64,000 nucleotides of DNA from UBA2241 sp963777895 (GCA_963777895.1 CAVZSF010000004.1:1-64000), one strand, 5' to 3'; shown: positions 39,183-48,343, numbered from the stretch's first letter. Notes: a model not told the origin generated them from the sequence alone. A program made the numbers and translations.

Positions 39183-40724
39183 TCAGTGCAGGAAGTGGCG
39201 GCGGCCGGTGAAGACCATCGCCGCGCCGTGCTTGTCGCACATCTCCACGGCGGCTTCGTCGCCCTTCGACCCGCCGGGCTGCATGAAGGCCGTCACGCCG
39301 TTCTCGATGGCCAGCTCCACCGCATCGGGGAAGGGGAAGAAGGCGTCTGACCCGATCACCGATCCCGTCAGGTCGCCGCTCGCCTTCTCGATGGCGATGC
39401 GCGTCGAGTCGACGCGGCTCATCTGGCCGGCGCCGACGCCCAGCGTCGCCAGGTTCTTGGCGATCACGATGGCGTTCGACTTGACGTGCTTCGCGACGCG
39501 GAAGGCGAAGATCAGGTCGCCCCACTCCTGCTCGGTGGGGTGGCGCTTGGTCGCGACGGTCATCTCGTCGCGCTCTTCGCTGTCGCCGTCCTTGTCTTGC
39601 ACGAGGATGCCGCCGAGCACGCGCTTGTAGTCGTACTCGCCGGGGTTCTGCTGGCGGCGCTCGTCGCTCTGCAGCAGGCGGATGTCCTGCTTCTGCTTGA
39701 GGATCTCGAGGGCCCCGTCATCGAAGGCCGGCGCGAAGACCACCTCGACGAAGAGCTTGCTGAGGCGTTCGGCGGTGGGCACATCGACGGTGCGGTTGAC
39801 GGCGATCACGGAGCCGAAGGCGCTCACGGGATCGCACTCGTAGGCCTTGTCGTACGCTGCAGCCAGCGTCTCCGCGAGCGCGCACCCGCACGGGTTGTTG
39901 TGCTTGATGATGGTGACGCAGGGCAGCGTGAACTCTTCGGCGATGGCGCGCGCCGCGTGCAGGTCGTAGAGGTTGTTGAAGCCGAGCTGCTTGCCGTGGA
40001 GCTGGGCCACCTGCGACAAGAGATGCTGGCGGAGCCCGACCTCGGCGTAGTACGCGGCGCGCTGGTGCGGGTTCTCGCCGTACTTGAGCTCCGTGACCTT
40101 CTCGTAGTCGCGCATCATGTACTGCGGGAAGTCGCCCTCGGACTCGCTGAACCAGTTGGCGATGACGAAGTCGTAATGCGCGGTGCGGTGGAAGGCCTTG
40201 GTGGCGAGCGAGCGTAGCGTGCCGTATTCGAGCTCGCCGCCGCTGTCGCGCAGCTCCTCGAGGATCTCGTCGTAGTCCAGATGGCTCGTGACCACCGCGA
40301 CGCCGGCGTGGTTCTTGGCCGCGGCGCGGATCATCGACGGTCCGCCGATGTCGATGTTCTCGATCACGACCTCGTCGGTCACGCCACGGCGGCTGGCCAC
40401 CTCCTCGAAGGGGTACAGGCTGCACACCACCATGTCGATCGGCTCGATGTCGTGGTTGTTGATCGTCTCCATGTGCTCGGGGACGTCGCGGCGCGCGAGG
40501 ATGCCGGCCATCAGGCGCGGGTGCATCGTCTTGACGCGCCCGTCGAGCATCTCGGGGAAGCCGGTGACCTCCTCGACCAGGGTCACGGGGATGCCGGACT
40601 CCTTGAGCAGGCGTGCCGTGCCGCCCGTCGAGATGACCTGGACGCCAAGGTCGGTCAGGCCCCTGGCAAACGTCTCAAGGCCGCTCTTGTTGAAGACGGA
40701 GATGAGGGCTCGCTTGACCTTCAC
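39183..40724 (-). CDS. purH: Bifunctional AICAR transformylase/IMP cyclohydrolase
   Basis: PurH catalyses the last two steps of IMP synthesis. The 513-residue protein has the N-terminal cyclohydrolase domain (ALISVFNKSGLETFARGL, ISTGGTARLL, GRVKTMHPRLMAGIL, NIDIGGPSMIRAAAKN) and the transformylase domain (LRYGENPHQ-like LKYGENPHQRAAYY, TIIKHNNPCGCALAETLAAA with the Lys-His pair). It ends in MQPGGSKGDEAAVEMCDKHG and FTGRRHFLH. The GTG at 40724 follows AAGGAG six bases upstream, which fixes the start. Other purine genes lie 5-23 kb to the right on the same strand. Confidence 0.93.
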   Translation of the reverse strand: MKVKRALISVFNKSGLETFARGLTDLGVQVISTGGTARLLKESGIPVTLVEEVTGFPEMLDGRVKTMHPRLMAGILARRDVPEHMETINNHDIEPIDMVVCSLYPFEEVASRRGVTDEVVIENIDIGGPSMIRAAAKNHAGVAVVTSHLDYDEILEELRDSGGELEYGTLRSLATKAFHRTAHYDFVIANWFSESEGDFPQYMMRDYEKVTELKYGENPHQRAAYYAEVGLRQHLLSQVAQLHGKQLGFNNLYDLHAARAIAEEFTLPCVTIIKHNNPCGCALAETLAAAYDKAYECDPVSAFGSVIAVNRTVDVPTAERLSKLFVEVVFAPAFDDGALEILKQKQDIRLLQSDERRQQNPGEYDYKRVLGGILVQDKDGDSEERDEMTVATKRHPTEQEWGDLIFAFRVAKHVKSNAIVIAKNLATLGVGAGQMSRVDSTRIAIEKASGDLTGSVIGSDAFFPFPDAVELAIENGVTAFMQPGGSKGDEAAVEMCDKHGAAMVFTGRRHFLH

Positions 40725-40879
40725 GGTTGGCTCCTTCTGCCGGGGGACGCTCCGAACCCTATCCAAAAGGGGCGACGCCGGGAAGGGCCGCGGGAGAGCG
40801 GTCTGGCCGGCTGTGCCGCCGACCGCGGAGCCCGTCCCCCGCTTCAGGCGTTCCGACCTCTGCTACAGTGGGCTCCCGC

Positions 40880-42462
40880 ATGGCCGAACGGTTCGACACA
40901 CCCGTGCCCCTGCAGGCGAGCCTGGTGACCCGGCTCGCGGTCACCGCTGCCCTGCTCATCCTCATCACCCTCACGAGCCTGCAGTCGTACATCCTCTTCC
41001 ACACCCTGTCAGAGGTGATCTTCGCCATCGTGGCGTTCGCCGTCCTGATCATGGCGTGGACGTTGCGGAGCTTCCTCGACGACGACTTCCCCGTGTTCGT
41101 CGGCCTGGGGCTCGCGGCGGCAGGCGTGCTGCACCTCGTCCATATGCTCGACTTCCCGGGCCTGGACCTGATCGACAACTCGCTCGACCCCCCGACGCAG
41201 CTGTGGATCGCGGCGCGCACCATCACCGCGCTGACCTTCGTGGCGGCGCCCTTCGTGCTGGGGCGCCGCCTGCCGGTCCGGCTCGTCGCTCTCGTCTTCG
41301 TGGCGGTCGACGCCCTGGCGCTCCTGGCGATCTTCTGGTGGGAGGTCTTCCCCTCGGCCCTGACCGCGGAAGGGCTCACCCCGTTCAAGAAGGTGAGCGA
41401 GTACGTCATCTGCGGGCTGTTCGGCCTCGCCATCGTGCTGCTGTGGCGGCGACGGTCGCGGCTGCCCGGCGACAGTGTCTTCCTGCTGTCGGATCGCTGG
41501 CGGCCGGCATCGCCGCCGAGCTCATGTTCACCCTGTACGTCGGCCCGCACACATGGCCGAACCACCTGGGTCACGTCTTCCTGGTGCTCTCCGCGATCCT
41601 CGTCTATCTCGCGCTGGTCGAGGACACCCTGGCGCGGCCTCACGCGCTCGCGGTGGAGTCCTTGCGGGAGGCGCGACGACTGCACGAGCGCCTCGAGCTC
41701 AGCCTGCTGCCCACGCTGCCGGCCGCGCACCCCGGCCTCGAGGTCATCGCGCACTACCAGCCCGGCGAGCATCGGCTCGAACTCGGCGGTGACTTCATCG
41801 ACATGGTCGAGCTGCGTGGCGGGGGTGTGGCCGTGATCTGCGGCGACGTGAGCGGCCATGGACCCGACGCGGCGGCTCTCGGCGCCATGCTGCGGGTGAG
41901 CTGGGAGGCGCTCGTGCTCAGCGGCGCCGACGTGGCGACCGTCGTCGAGACCCTGCGCGAGATCGTCCGCCGCGAGCGGCGTCTGGAAGAGACGTACGCG
42001 ACGGTGTGCCTGGCGGTGATCGAACCCGAGCCGGAGCGGTTGAGGCTGATCTCGCTGGGGCACCCGCCGCCGCTTCTGCTGGGCGACGAAGTGACGCGCC
42101 TCGCGATGGTACCGCTGCCCCCCATAGGGACGGTCGACCTGCCCGCCGAGGAGCCGGTCACCGTCCCCCTGACCGGCGACTGGAAGCTGTTCTTCTACAC
42201 GGACGGGCTCGTCGAAGGCCGGGCGGCGCCCGATTCCGACGAGCGCTTCGGCGAGGAGCGCCTGGTGGCGGCGCTGCGCGAGATCACGTGCAGCGGACTG
42301 GACCGGGACTGCCTCGGCGGTCTGATCGCCGACATCGAGCGTGCCGGCGGCGAGCCCTTCAACGACGACGTCACCGTGGTCGTGATCGGGAAGGCGCGCG
42401 CGGCCGGCGCGGCGCCTACCGCGGCCGGCGTAGCGGCTGCCGCGACCGGCAGGTCAGCCTAG
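40880..42462 (+). CDS. MASE3-SpoIIE phosphatase (PP2C type), one frameshift
   Basis: About 527 residues. The N-terminal 225 residues form seven membrane helices resembling the MASE3 sensory domain (SYILFHTLSEVIFAIVAFAV, HLVHMLDFPGLDLIDNS, FKKVSEYVICGLFGLAIV). A short coiled coil precedes a C-terminal SpoIIE/PP2C domain (LELGGDFIDMVELRGG, VICGDVSGHGPDAAAL, LISLGHPPPLLL, FFYTDGLVEGR, EPFNDDVTVVVI). The frame breaks near 41490; one missing G after TCG restores LLSGSLAAGIAAELMFTLYV. Such proteins dephosphorylate anti-anti-sigma factors in partner-switching stress control. The convergent HAD gene overlaps its end by nine bases. Confidence 0.8.
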
Positions 42463-43680
42463 TCGGGCGATGCGCTCGCCGCGCACGCTCCGCCGCATCG
42501 CGGCGGAGGCCTCGGCGAGCGCCTCCGGCTCGTCGGCCACGACGCCAACGCGCGCCCGCGCCTTGCCTGCGGCGGGCTTGCCTTTCGGGGCCTTCGGCCA
42601 GCGGCGCACCTCGTCGAGGACGGCCTCGCGGCCGCCGCCGGCGAACGCCGCCGCCAGCTCGCCAGTGACCTCGGCATCCGGGCTGGCGGCGGCGAACTCG
42701 GCGGCCGCCAGCGCATACCCGTTGCCGTTGAAGCTCAGGGCGACGCCGCCCCAGCTCTTCACCGCGGCGAGCGGCGGCACGTCGGTGATCGAGTCGCCGA
42801 CGTACATCACGCCCGCGCCGTCTACGCCCTCCCTCTCCATGATCTCCTGGAGCTTGGCGAGCTTCATGCCGCCGCCGATCGGGTGGACGGACTCGGCGAT
42901 GCGCCGGCTCACGGGATGCTCCGCCATCTGCGCCCAGAAGAGGCGGTCCAGCTCGCGGACCGTGTCGCGGTCCTCGTCGGTGAGCAAGGCCAGGGCGGCG
43001 TCAGGACTGCGCCACGCCGCTCCGCTGGGCGCGCCCGAGACGTCGCCGGCGTTCGGCACACCCGAGTCGTTGCCGGCGTCAGGCACGTCGGAAGCGTCGC
43101 CCGTGTCCGGCACACCCGAGTCGTCCCGGGCACGCTGCGCGCCCGCGCCGTGGCCGTGCGCCGCCGTGACGGCCTCGTCGGGGTAGGCGATGACCGGCCG
43201 CGCGCACACGCGCGGCACCCACGCCCGCAGCCACTCGGCCTCGTCCTCGGGCATCTCCCATGCGTCCAGGCTCAGGTCGGTGCAGCGCACGTTGCCGAGC
43301 GGGAAGCCGGAGAGCTCGCAGAGCGCCTCGAGGTAGGGCGTGTACGACGTGGAGATGATGTAGGCGGGCAGATCGGCCCGGACCGCATCCAGCATCGCGA
43401 GCGCCTTCGGGACGAGCAGCACGCGCTCGGCGCTGAACCACTCGATGTCCTCGTCCGTCACGAGGAAGGCCTTCAGGAAGGGGGGCAGGAGGCGCAGCGT
43501 GTTGCCGGCGTTGTAGCCCGGCTTGTGGGCGACGTCGACGAGGAAGTCGTCGTACTTGCTCAGCCGGGCGAAGAACTCCGCACCGTCCGGCAGGAAGCGC
43601 GCGGCGACCTCCTGGGCGTTGTCGTTCTTGGTGAGCGGCCCCTCGCAGTCGGTGACGAAGAGGCGGGCGCCCCGGCTCAC
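42454..43680 (-). CDS. HAD-superfamily phosphatase-like protein with Gly/Pro-rich insert
   Basis: A 408-residue HAD protein. The N-terminus has LFVTDCEGPLTKNDNAQEVA, a variant of the DxDGT motif with Glu in place of the second Asp, then YIISTSYTPYLEAL, and the C-terminal HAD motif GVMYVGDSITDVPPL. The start of the family resembles the HAD protein annotated EhaR in methanogens. Residues about 187-222 hold a low-complexity insert of 9-residue repeats (see 43021-43125). The GTG start overlaps the formyltransferase stop as GTGA. The substrate is unknown. It ends the purM-kinase-formyltransferase-HAD run. Confidence 0.6.
   Translation of the reverse strand: MSRGARLFVTDCEGPLTKNDNAQEVAARFLPDGAEFFARLSKYDDFLVDVAHKPGYNAGNTLRLLPPFLKAFLVTDEDIEWFSAERVLLVPKALAMLDAVRADLPAYIISTSYTPYLEALCELSGFPLGNVRCTDLSLDAWEMPEDEAEWLRAWVPRVCARPVIAYPDEAVTAAHGHGAGAQRARDDSGVPDTGDASDVPDAGNDSGVPNAGDVSGAPSGAAWRSPDAALALLTDEDRDTVRELDRLFWAQMAEHPVSRRIAESVHPIGGGMKLAKLQEIMEREGVDGAGVMYVGDSITDVPPLAAVKSWGGVALSFNGNGYALAAAEFAAASPDAEVTGELAAAFAGGGREAVLDEVRRWPKAPKGKPAAGKARARVGVVADEPEALAEASAAMRRSVRGERIARLG
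43021..43125. repeat. In-frame 27-bp tandem repeat within the HAD gene
   Basis: Three and a half imperfect copies encoding SGVPDTGDA, SDVPDAGND, SGVPNAGDV, SGAPSG. The length keeps the reading frame, so copy number can vary without breaking the gene. Confidence 0.7.
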
Positions 43681-44495
43681 GCCGGCGCCTGCCGCAGAAG
43701 CTCCTGTTCGACAGACGCGGTGAGGTCGAGCGGCATGCGCTGAGACTCGGTGAAGACGGCGCCGTTCATCGTGTTCAGGGCGCCCTGCGCGAAAAGGCGC
43801 AGCGTCTGGTAGAGCAGCGGGATCTCGCGGATCTCGCCCTGCCGCCGGATCTCGGCGAAGAGCGGCTCGGCCTCGCCCTCGGCGGCGGCGATCTCGGCCA
43901 CGCTCGCCTGCTTGCGCTTCTCGCGGAACTGCGCCCACAGGTCGTCCCAGCCCTCGCCTTTGATCGGCAGCCGGAAGTACGAGATCACGGGGCCGCGGTC
44001 GAGCTCGGGCGTCGCGCGGTGCATCATGGCGCCCGTCTCCGCGGCCTCGTCTTCGAGCAGCTTCCAGATGACCTCCTGCCAGGTCCCGGTCGGCCCGTGC
44101 GGCAGGGCCGGATGCAGGTTGAGCAGGGCGTAGCGGCGGCACATGGCCGGGCTGACTATGAGCATGTACCCGGCCATCACGAGCACGCCCAGGCCGAACG
44201 GCATGAGGCGCTCGATCACGAGCTGGTGGAAGTCGTTGCGCCATGCGTTGCGCGACTTCCCCGCGGCCTGCGCCTCCCGCCAGCTTGCGGCGCTCGACAG
44301 CGAGACGCTCTGGTAGCCGAGGCGGTCGACGAGGTCGAGGAAGCGGTCGCTTTCGGGCGCTTCCCCGCGCACGCGGTCACAGAGCACGCAGGCGATGTCG
44401 AAGTCGATGCCGTCCTGCTGGGCGCGCGCGACCACATCGGCCAGCAGGTTGCTGGCCGCCTGGTCGCGCCCGGTCGAAAGCCACCCGATCCTCAT
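43677..44495 (-). CDS. PurN-like formyltransferase
   Basis: A 272-residue protein of the formyl transferase fold. Start MRIGWLSTGRDQAASNLLAD (nucleotide loop), then VLVMAGYMLIVSP, the catalytic block LLNLHPALPHGPTG with Asn and His, and PELDRGPVISYF with the Asp. The order matches glycinamide ribonucleotide transformylase, but the protein is about 70 residues longer than PurN. With purM two genes upstream, a role as PurN is plausible. A GTGA overlap with the HAD gene suggests coupled expression. Confidence 0.65.
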   Translation of the reverse strand: MRIGWLSTGRDQAASNLLADVVARAQQDGIDFDIACVLCDRVRGEAPESDRFLDLVDRLGYQSVSLSSAASWREAQAAGKSRNAWRNDFHQLVIERLMPFGLGVLVMAGYMLIVSPAMCRRYALLNLHPALPHGPTGTWQEVIWKLLEDEAAETGAMMHRATPELDRGPVISYFRLPIKGEGWDDLWAQFREKRKQASVAEIAAAEGEAEPLFAEIRRQGEIREIPLLYQTLRLFAQGALNTMNGAVFTESQRMPLDLTASVEQELLRQAPA

Positions 44496-44589
44496 CCCTG
44501 CGTTCCCCTCCGCATCCGTGCCGTCATGCGTCCGCGTGTCGTCTGTCTTCGCTGCCTCTCCTGGATGCGCGCGATGTAGCGGGTCGCTC

Positions 44590-45600
44590 CTACTGCCGCG
44601 CGCGGGGCCGGTGCACGACCTTTTCGTCGTCGCCGCGCTCGTCGGCGAGGCGGGCCTGCCAGGCGGCCTCGTCCGGATACCTGCTGCGGCCGAGCCCCGC
44701 GATGCCCTGTGACGCGGCCCATGCCGCGAGGCGGCCGGCTCGCTCGAGCCCGAGCTGCTCCAGCAGCGCGGCGATGAAGCCGGCCGCGAACAGGTCGCCG
44801 GCGCCGGTGACGTCGACGACCTCGGCGGGCAGGGGCGGCACATACAGGTCGACCCGGCGGCCGACGAGGCGGGCGCCGCGCCCTCCCATCTTGCAGACCA
44901 CGAGCCCGACCCCGGCGTTGAGCAGGAAGTCGAGCGCCTCGGGCAGCGCCAGGCCGCACAGCATCTCGAGCTCGCCTTCGGTCGCGAACAGGTACGCGCA
45001 GCGCTGGATCAGCGGAAGGAAGCGCTTGACGCCGCGCCGCGCGTAGAGCTCGCCCGGGTCGAAGCAGACCTCGGTCTGGGCGGGGAGCCGCTCGAGCAGC
45101 GCAAGCTGCGCCGCGAGCGGCTCCTCCCCGACGAACGACGTGAAGCAGGCGAACCGGGCGTGCGGTACGCGGCGCGGCAGGTCCTGCGGCGTGAACTGGT
45201 CGTTGGCCGCCGGCCAGACCAGGTTGCGGCGCTCGCCGTCCTCGTCTAGCAGCACGTAGACGCGGCCGGTCTCGCCGGCGCGGGCCACGTAGCGGCCTTC
45301 CGCCGGCGCCAGCGCGTCCAGCACGTACTTGCCGTCGGCATCGCCGCCGACGCGTCCCACGATCGCGGCGTGGTACCCCATGCGGGCCAGGGCCACGGCG
45401 GTGTTCGACGCCTGTCCGCCGCCTGAGCGCACGGGCTCCACGTAGGCGAGCGCCTCGTCGAGTGTGTCGCGCAGGCGCTCGTCGACGAAGTCCTCCGACC
45501 CGGGCGGCCCCAGCTCATCCCAGAGCGGGAAGCTCCGCGGGAGACGGTAGATGAGATCGAGGTTGAGAGCGCCGCAGCCGATGAGGTCGAGGCTCTTCAC
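44590..45600 (-). CDS. PfkB-family sugar or nucleoside kinase
   Basis: A 336-residue ribokinase-like enzyme with the N-terminal motif SGGGQASNTAVALARMG, AAIVGRVGGDADGKYV, and the C-terminal active-site motif VVDVTGAGDLFAAGF with the catalytic Asp. The acceptor sugar is unknown. The GTG at 45600 is used as start because it overlaps TGA of a 12-codon mini-ORF that itself overlaps the purM stop (both GTGA). A longer frame upstream reads into purM sequence and is not credible. Three copies of GTGA linkage imply reinitiation-based translation. Confidence 0.78.
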   Translation of the reverse strand: MKSLDLIGCGALNLDLIYRLPRSFPLWDELGPPGSEDFVDERLRDTLDEALAYVEPVRSGGGQASNTAVALARMGYHAAIVGRVGGDADGKYVLDALAPAEGRYVARAGETGRVYVLLDEDGERRNLVWPAANDQFTPQDLPRRVPHARFACFTSFVGEEPLAAQLALLERLPAQTEVCFDPGELYARRGVKRFLPLIQRCAYLFATEGELEMLCGLALPEALDFLLNAGVGLVVCKMGGRGARLVGRRVDLYVPPLPAEVVDVTGAGDLFAAGFIAALLEQLGLERAGRLAAWAASQGIAGLGRSRYPDEAAWQARLADERGDDEKVVHRPRARQ

Positions 45601-45635
45601 CGGGCGCCGCAGCCGATGAGGTCGAGGGCTCTCAC
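45569..45635. repeat. 35-bp tandem duplication at the kinase start
   Basis: Units at 45569-45600 and 45604-45635 share 32 bases with a small cluster of differences. Each unit contains a GTG followed by codons for ALDLIGCGA-type peptide. The duplication has moved the original start out of frame. Confidence 0.75.
45597..45635 (-). CDS. 12-codon mini-ORF created by the duplication
   Basis: GTG at 45635 to TGA at 45597 encodes V/M-RALDLIGCGAR. Its start overlaps the purM stop (GTGA) and its stop overlaps the kinase start (GTGA). The peptide copies the kinase N-terminus, so it is a relic of duplication that may act as a reinitiation relay rather than a protein. Confidence 0.45.
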   Translation of the reverse strand: MRALDLIGCGAR

Positions 45636-46750
45636 AGAGCCAGGGCGCCGCGGTAGCGCACGGACTCGCCGCCGCCGCGGGCCTCGACACGGCCGACGAT
45701 GCGGGCGTCATGGCCCGCCCCGCAGGTCACGTCGAGCAGGCGCGGCGCGTCGGCCTCGGCTACGGCCAGCACCATGCCGAGGCCGCAGTTGAAGGTGGTG
45801 AGCATCTCCTCGACGCTCACCCCGAGGCCGTGGAGCCACACGAACTCGGGTCCGGGCGTCCACGAAGCGAGGTCGATCTCGGCCGCCAGGCCGTCGGGCA
45901 CGATGCGGCCGACGTTGTCGGGGAAGCCGCCGCCGGTGATGTGAGCGGCGGCGTGCACGCCGCCGGCATGTCCCAGGTCGTGCAGCACCGGACTGTAGAT
46001 GGTGGTCGGGGTCAGGAGCACGTCGCCGACCGACGCGGCCGGGTCGTAGCAGGGCCGGACGCCGGCTTCGCCGGCGGCCGGCCGGCAGGCGCCCATGCCT
46101 CCGCCGGAGCTCAGGAACTTCGAGTGCAGGTCGACCTCGTGCATCTCGAGCAGGTGACGCACCAGGCTGAAGCCGTTGGAGTGCAGGCCGCTCGAGTCGA
46201 TGCCGATCAGGACGTCGCCCTCCTGCACCTTCCCCGGTCCCCAGAGCTCGTCGCGCTCGGCGATGCCGACCGCGAAGCCGGCCATGTCGAAGTCGTCGTC
46301 CTCCTTGAAGTGGCCCGGGTGCTCGGCCGTCTCGCCGCCGAGCAGCACGCACTGCGCCCGCAGGCAGCCCTCGTCGACGCCGCCCACGAGGTCGGCGACC
46401 TTCTCGGGCTCCACCTTGCCGACCACCAAATAGTCGAGGAAGAGGAAGGGGACGGCACCGCAGGCGGAGACGTCGTTGACGCTCATCGCGACGAGGTCGA
46501 TGCCGACAGTGTCATAGCGGTCCATCGCCTTGGCGATGAGGATCTTGGTGCCGACGCCGTCGGTGCCGGCCACAAGCACTGGGTCTTTGAGGCGAGGCAG
46601 ACGCATGACGCCGCCGAAGCCCCCGATGCCCTCGAGCACCAGCGGGTGCTTCGCGCTCTTCAAGCGCTGCTTCAGCAGCTCGACGGCCGCGTTGCCCGCC
46701 TCGACGTCGACGCCTGCCCGCTTGTAGGTGTAGTTGTCCTGCTCCGCCAC
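45632..46750 (-). CDS. purM: Phosphoribosylformylglycinamidine cyclo-ligase
   Basis: PurM closes the imidazole ring to form AIR, using ATP. The 372-residue protein has TYKRAGVDVEAGNAAVELLK, GIGGFGGVMRLP, VAGTDGVGTKILIAK, VAMSVNDVSACGAVPFLFLD, GGETAEHPGHF and the C-terminal HITGGGFPDNVGRIVPDG. The GTG at 46750 is the only plausible start. The downstream kinase and PurN-like gene make a purine-related operon. It has about 25 residues beyond the usual 345, within the normal range. Confidence 0.93.
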   Translation of the reverse strand: MAEQDNYTYKRAGVDVEAGNAAVELLKQRLKSAKHPLVLEGIGGFGGVMRLPRLKDPVLVAGTDGVGTKILIAKAMDRYDTVGIDLVAMSVNDVSACGAVPFLFLDYLVVGKVEPEKVADLVGGVDEGCLRAQCVLLGGETAEHPGHFKEDDDFDMAGFAVGIAERDELWGPGKVQEGDVLIGIDSSGLHSNGFSLVRHLLEMHEVDLHSKFLSSGGGMGACRPAAGEAGVRPCYDPAASVGDVLLTPTTIYSPVLHDLGHAGGVHAAAHITGGGFPDNVGRIVPDGLAAEIDLASWTPGPEFVWLHGLGVSVEEMLTTFNCGLGMVLAVAEADAPRLLDVTCGAGHDARIVGRVEARGGGESVRYRGALAL

Positions 46751-47072
46751 GTCGACTCCCTAACGACCGGGCGCGGACCCATCGCCCGCGCCGGTGTGGT
46801 CATTCTACGGCACCGCGCCGATCCACAGTGCTATAGGGGTGATGAAGCAGGCGCCGGACGGCGAAACCGGCGCAAAGCAGGCTCACAGACGACTCGCAAC
46901 GACCTCTCAGGAGGCTCTCAGCGGGGTCGGATACAACTGCCTTCGACGCGGTCGCACTGGCCCGCCCACGCGGCCGCGTCGGTCCCCTCCATCGATCGGC
47001 TCCGCGGTCTCGAGGAGCTGCACGGCGTCGCGCTGCCTCGAGTCGGCATGCGTGCGCGGAAAGGCAGACAGC
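46751..47072. other. Divergent intergenic region purM / protease
   Basis: About 320 bases between two divergently transcribed genes, so it must hold both promoters. No clear -35/-10 pair, operator or RNA was recognised. Confidence 0.5.
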
Positions 47073-47882
47073 ATGCGCATCAAAAGGTTCGCGGGAACGA
47101 TCGTGGGAGGGTTCCTCGGAGCGGCTCTGCTCCTCGGCGTGGCCCACGCCGCCGGACTGACCGGCACGGGCAGCTCGGCGGCCGGCAAGGTCGCCGGCTC
47201 CCTCACCTCGTTCAAGACCACCGGTATGAGCGCCAAGGAGGTCTACGACAAGCACGTCGGCAGCGTCGTCGAGATCAAGTCGACATTCCAGCCGACCTAC
47301 GACTGGTACGGTCAGCAGACCGGCGGCGGCCAGGGTATCGGCACCGGCTTCGTCGTGTCGACGGACGGCCTGATCATGACGAACGCGCACGTGGTCTCGG
47401 AGAGCGGCCAGATGGCCGACCAGGTCACGGTGACCTTCAAGGGGTCGGACTCCGAGATCCCGGCGACTGTGGTCGGCGCGGACGAGTCCACCGATGTGGC
47501 CGTCCTGCGGATCGACCCGAGCCAGGCGCCGGCGCTCGAGCCCGTGCCGCTGGGCGACTCTTCCAAGGTCGCCGTCGGCGAGCAGGTCGTCGCCATCGGC
47601 AACCCGCTCGGCCTCGACTTCTCGCTCTCGTCCGGCGTCGTCTCGGCGACCGACCGCCAGCTCCAGTCGCCTGACGGCTCGACGATCACCGGCGGCATCC
47701 AGACCGACGCCGCGATCAACCCCGGCAACTCTGGCGGCCCGCTCTTCAATGCGAACGGTCAGGTCATCGGCATCAACGAGCAGATCGACTCGCAGTCCGG
47801 CGGCAACGAGGGCATCGGCTTCGCCGTGCCCATCAACACGGCCCTCGCCGTGATGCAGCAGATGGTGGGTCAGGCCCAGTAA
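47073..47882 (+). CDS. Trypsin-like (HtrA/DegP-type) serine protease without PDZ domain
   Basis: A 269-residue secreted or membrane-anchored protease. The N-terminal helix FAGTIVGGFLGAALLLGVAH acts as signal or anchor. The catalytic triad is His in IMTNAHVVSESG, Asp in DESTDVAVLRIDPS and Ser in INPGNSGGPLFNANGQ. HtrA proteins normally carry a PDZ domain after the protease; here the protein ends right after the protease (FAVPINTALAVMQQM). The ATG at 47073 is chosen; upstream frames are shadows. The role may be quality control of exported proteins. Confidence 0.85.
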   Translation: MRIKRFAGTIVGGFLGAALLLGVAHAAGLTGTGSSAAGKVAGSLTSFKTTGMSAKEVYDKHVGSVVEIKSTFQPTYDWYGQQTGGGQGIGTGFVVSTDGLIMTNAHVVSESGQMADQVTVTFKGSDSEIPATVVGADESTDVAVLRIDPSQAPALEPVPLGDSSKVAVGEQVVAIGNPLGLDFSLSSGVVSATDRQLQSPDGSTITGGIQTDAAINPGNSGGPLFNANGQVIGINEQIDSQSGGNEGIGFAVPINTALAVMQQMVGQAQ

Positions 47883-47922
47883 GACGGGCGACCTGGACCC
47901 GCCGCGACGCGGCGGGCCGGAC

Positions 47923-47968
47923 GGGCCGCGGAGGGGGGCGGGCCTGAAGGCCCGCCCCGCCGCGGCCC
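47923..47968 (+). terminator. GC-rich hairpin after the protease gene
   Basis: A long near-perfect inverted repeat (arm about 20 bases of G and C with a TGAA loop, central GGGCGGGCC/GGCCCGCCC) 41 bases after the stop, preceded by a smaller hairpin. No T-tract. Terminator-like. Confidence 0.55.
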
Positions 47969-47984
47969 GCAGAACGGAGCCGGA

Positions 47985-48155
47985 ATGTTCGAGAAGACCA
48001 CGAGCAGGGAGCAGCTGGCTCGCACGCTCTTCGAGGCGGAAGACATGCCCTTCCCGCCCTACGTCAGCCGTGGCGTCATGCGGTTGAGCGAGAAGGAGGC
48101 CGGCGGCTTTCTCGCCACGCTCCTGGATGTCCGGCAGCTGCCGGAGGCGACGTGA
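47985..48155 (+). CDS. Small 56-residue protein
   Basis: ATG at 47985 (CGGAGCCGGA upstream) encodes MFEKTTSREQLARTLFEAED, then PYVSRGVMRLSEKEAGGFL and LPEAT. It has helical character and no membrane segment. The stop overlaps the next start (TGATG), which supports it as a real gene. No family was recognised. Confidence 0.5.
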   Translation: MFEKTTSREQLARTLFEAEDMPFPPYVSRGVMRLSEKEAGGFLATLLDVRQLPEAT

Positions 48156-48319
48156 TGGCGGCGGAGCACCCGCACCTCAGTCCGGCCGTCCGTGAGTTGC
48201 TCGAGCTTTGGGACGAGCAGCTGCTCTCCGTTTGGCTTGAGGCGCAGGCGAAGAGCGAGTGGCAGTGGCACGCCGGGAGTGGCGCCGCGTGGCTCGCCCT
48301 GGCGCCGCGGCCGTCCTAG
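48155..48319 (+). CDS. Small 54-residue protein, coupled to the preceding one
   Basis: ATG at 48155 overlaps the previous stop. It reads MAAEHPHLSPAVRELLELWD, then EQLLSVWLEAQAKSEWQWHA and ends APRPS. It is rich in Trp and Leu, acidic to neutral, with no recognised domain. A two-gene small-protein pair (for example toxin-antitoxin-like) is possible but unsupported. Confidence 0.45.
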   Translation: MAAEHPHLSPAVRELLELWDEQLLSVWLEAQAKSEWQWHAGSGAAWLALAPRPS

Positions 48320-48343
48320 GGACCGTCCCAGCGGCGGGCCTTC

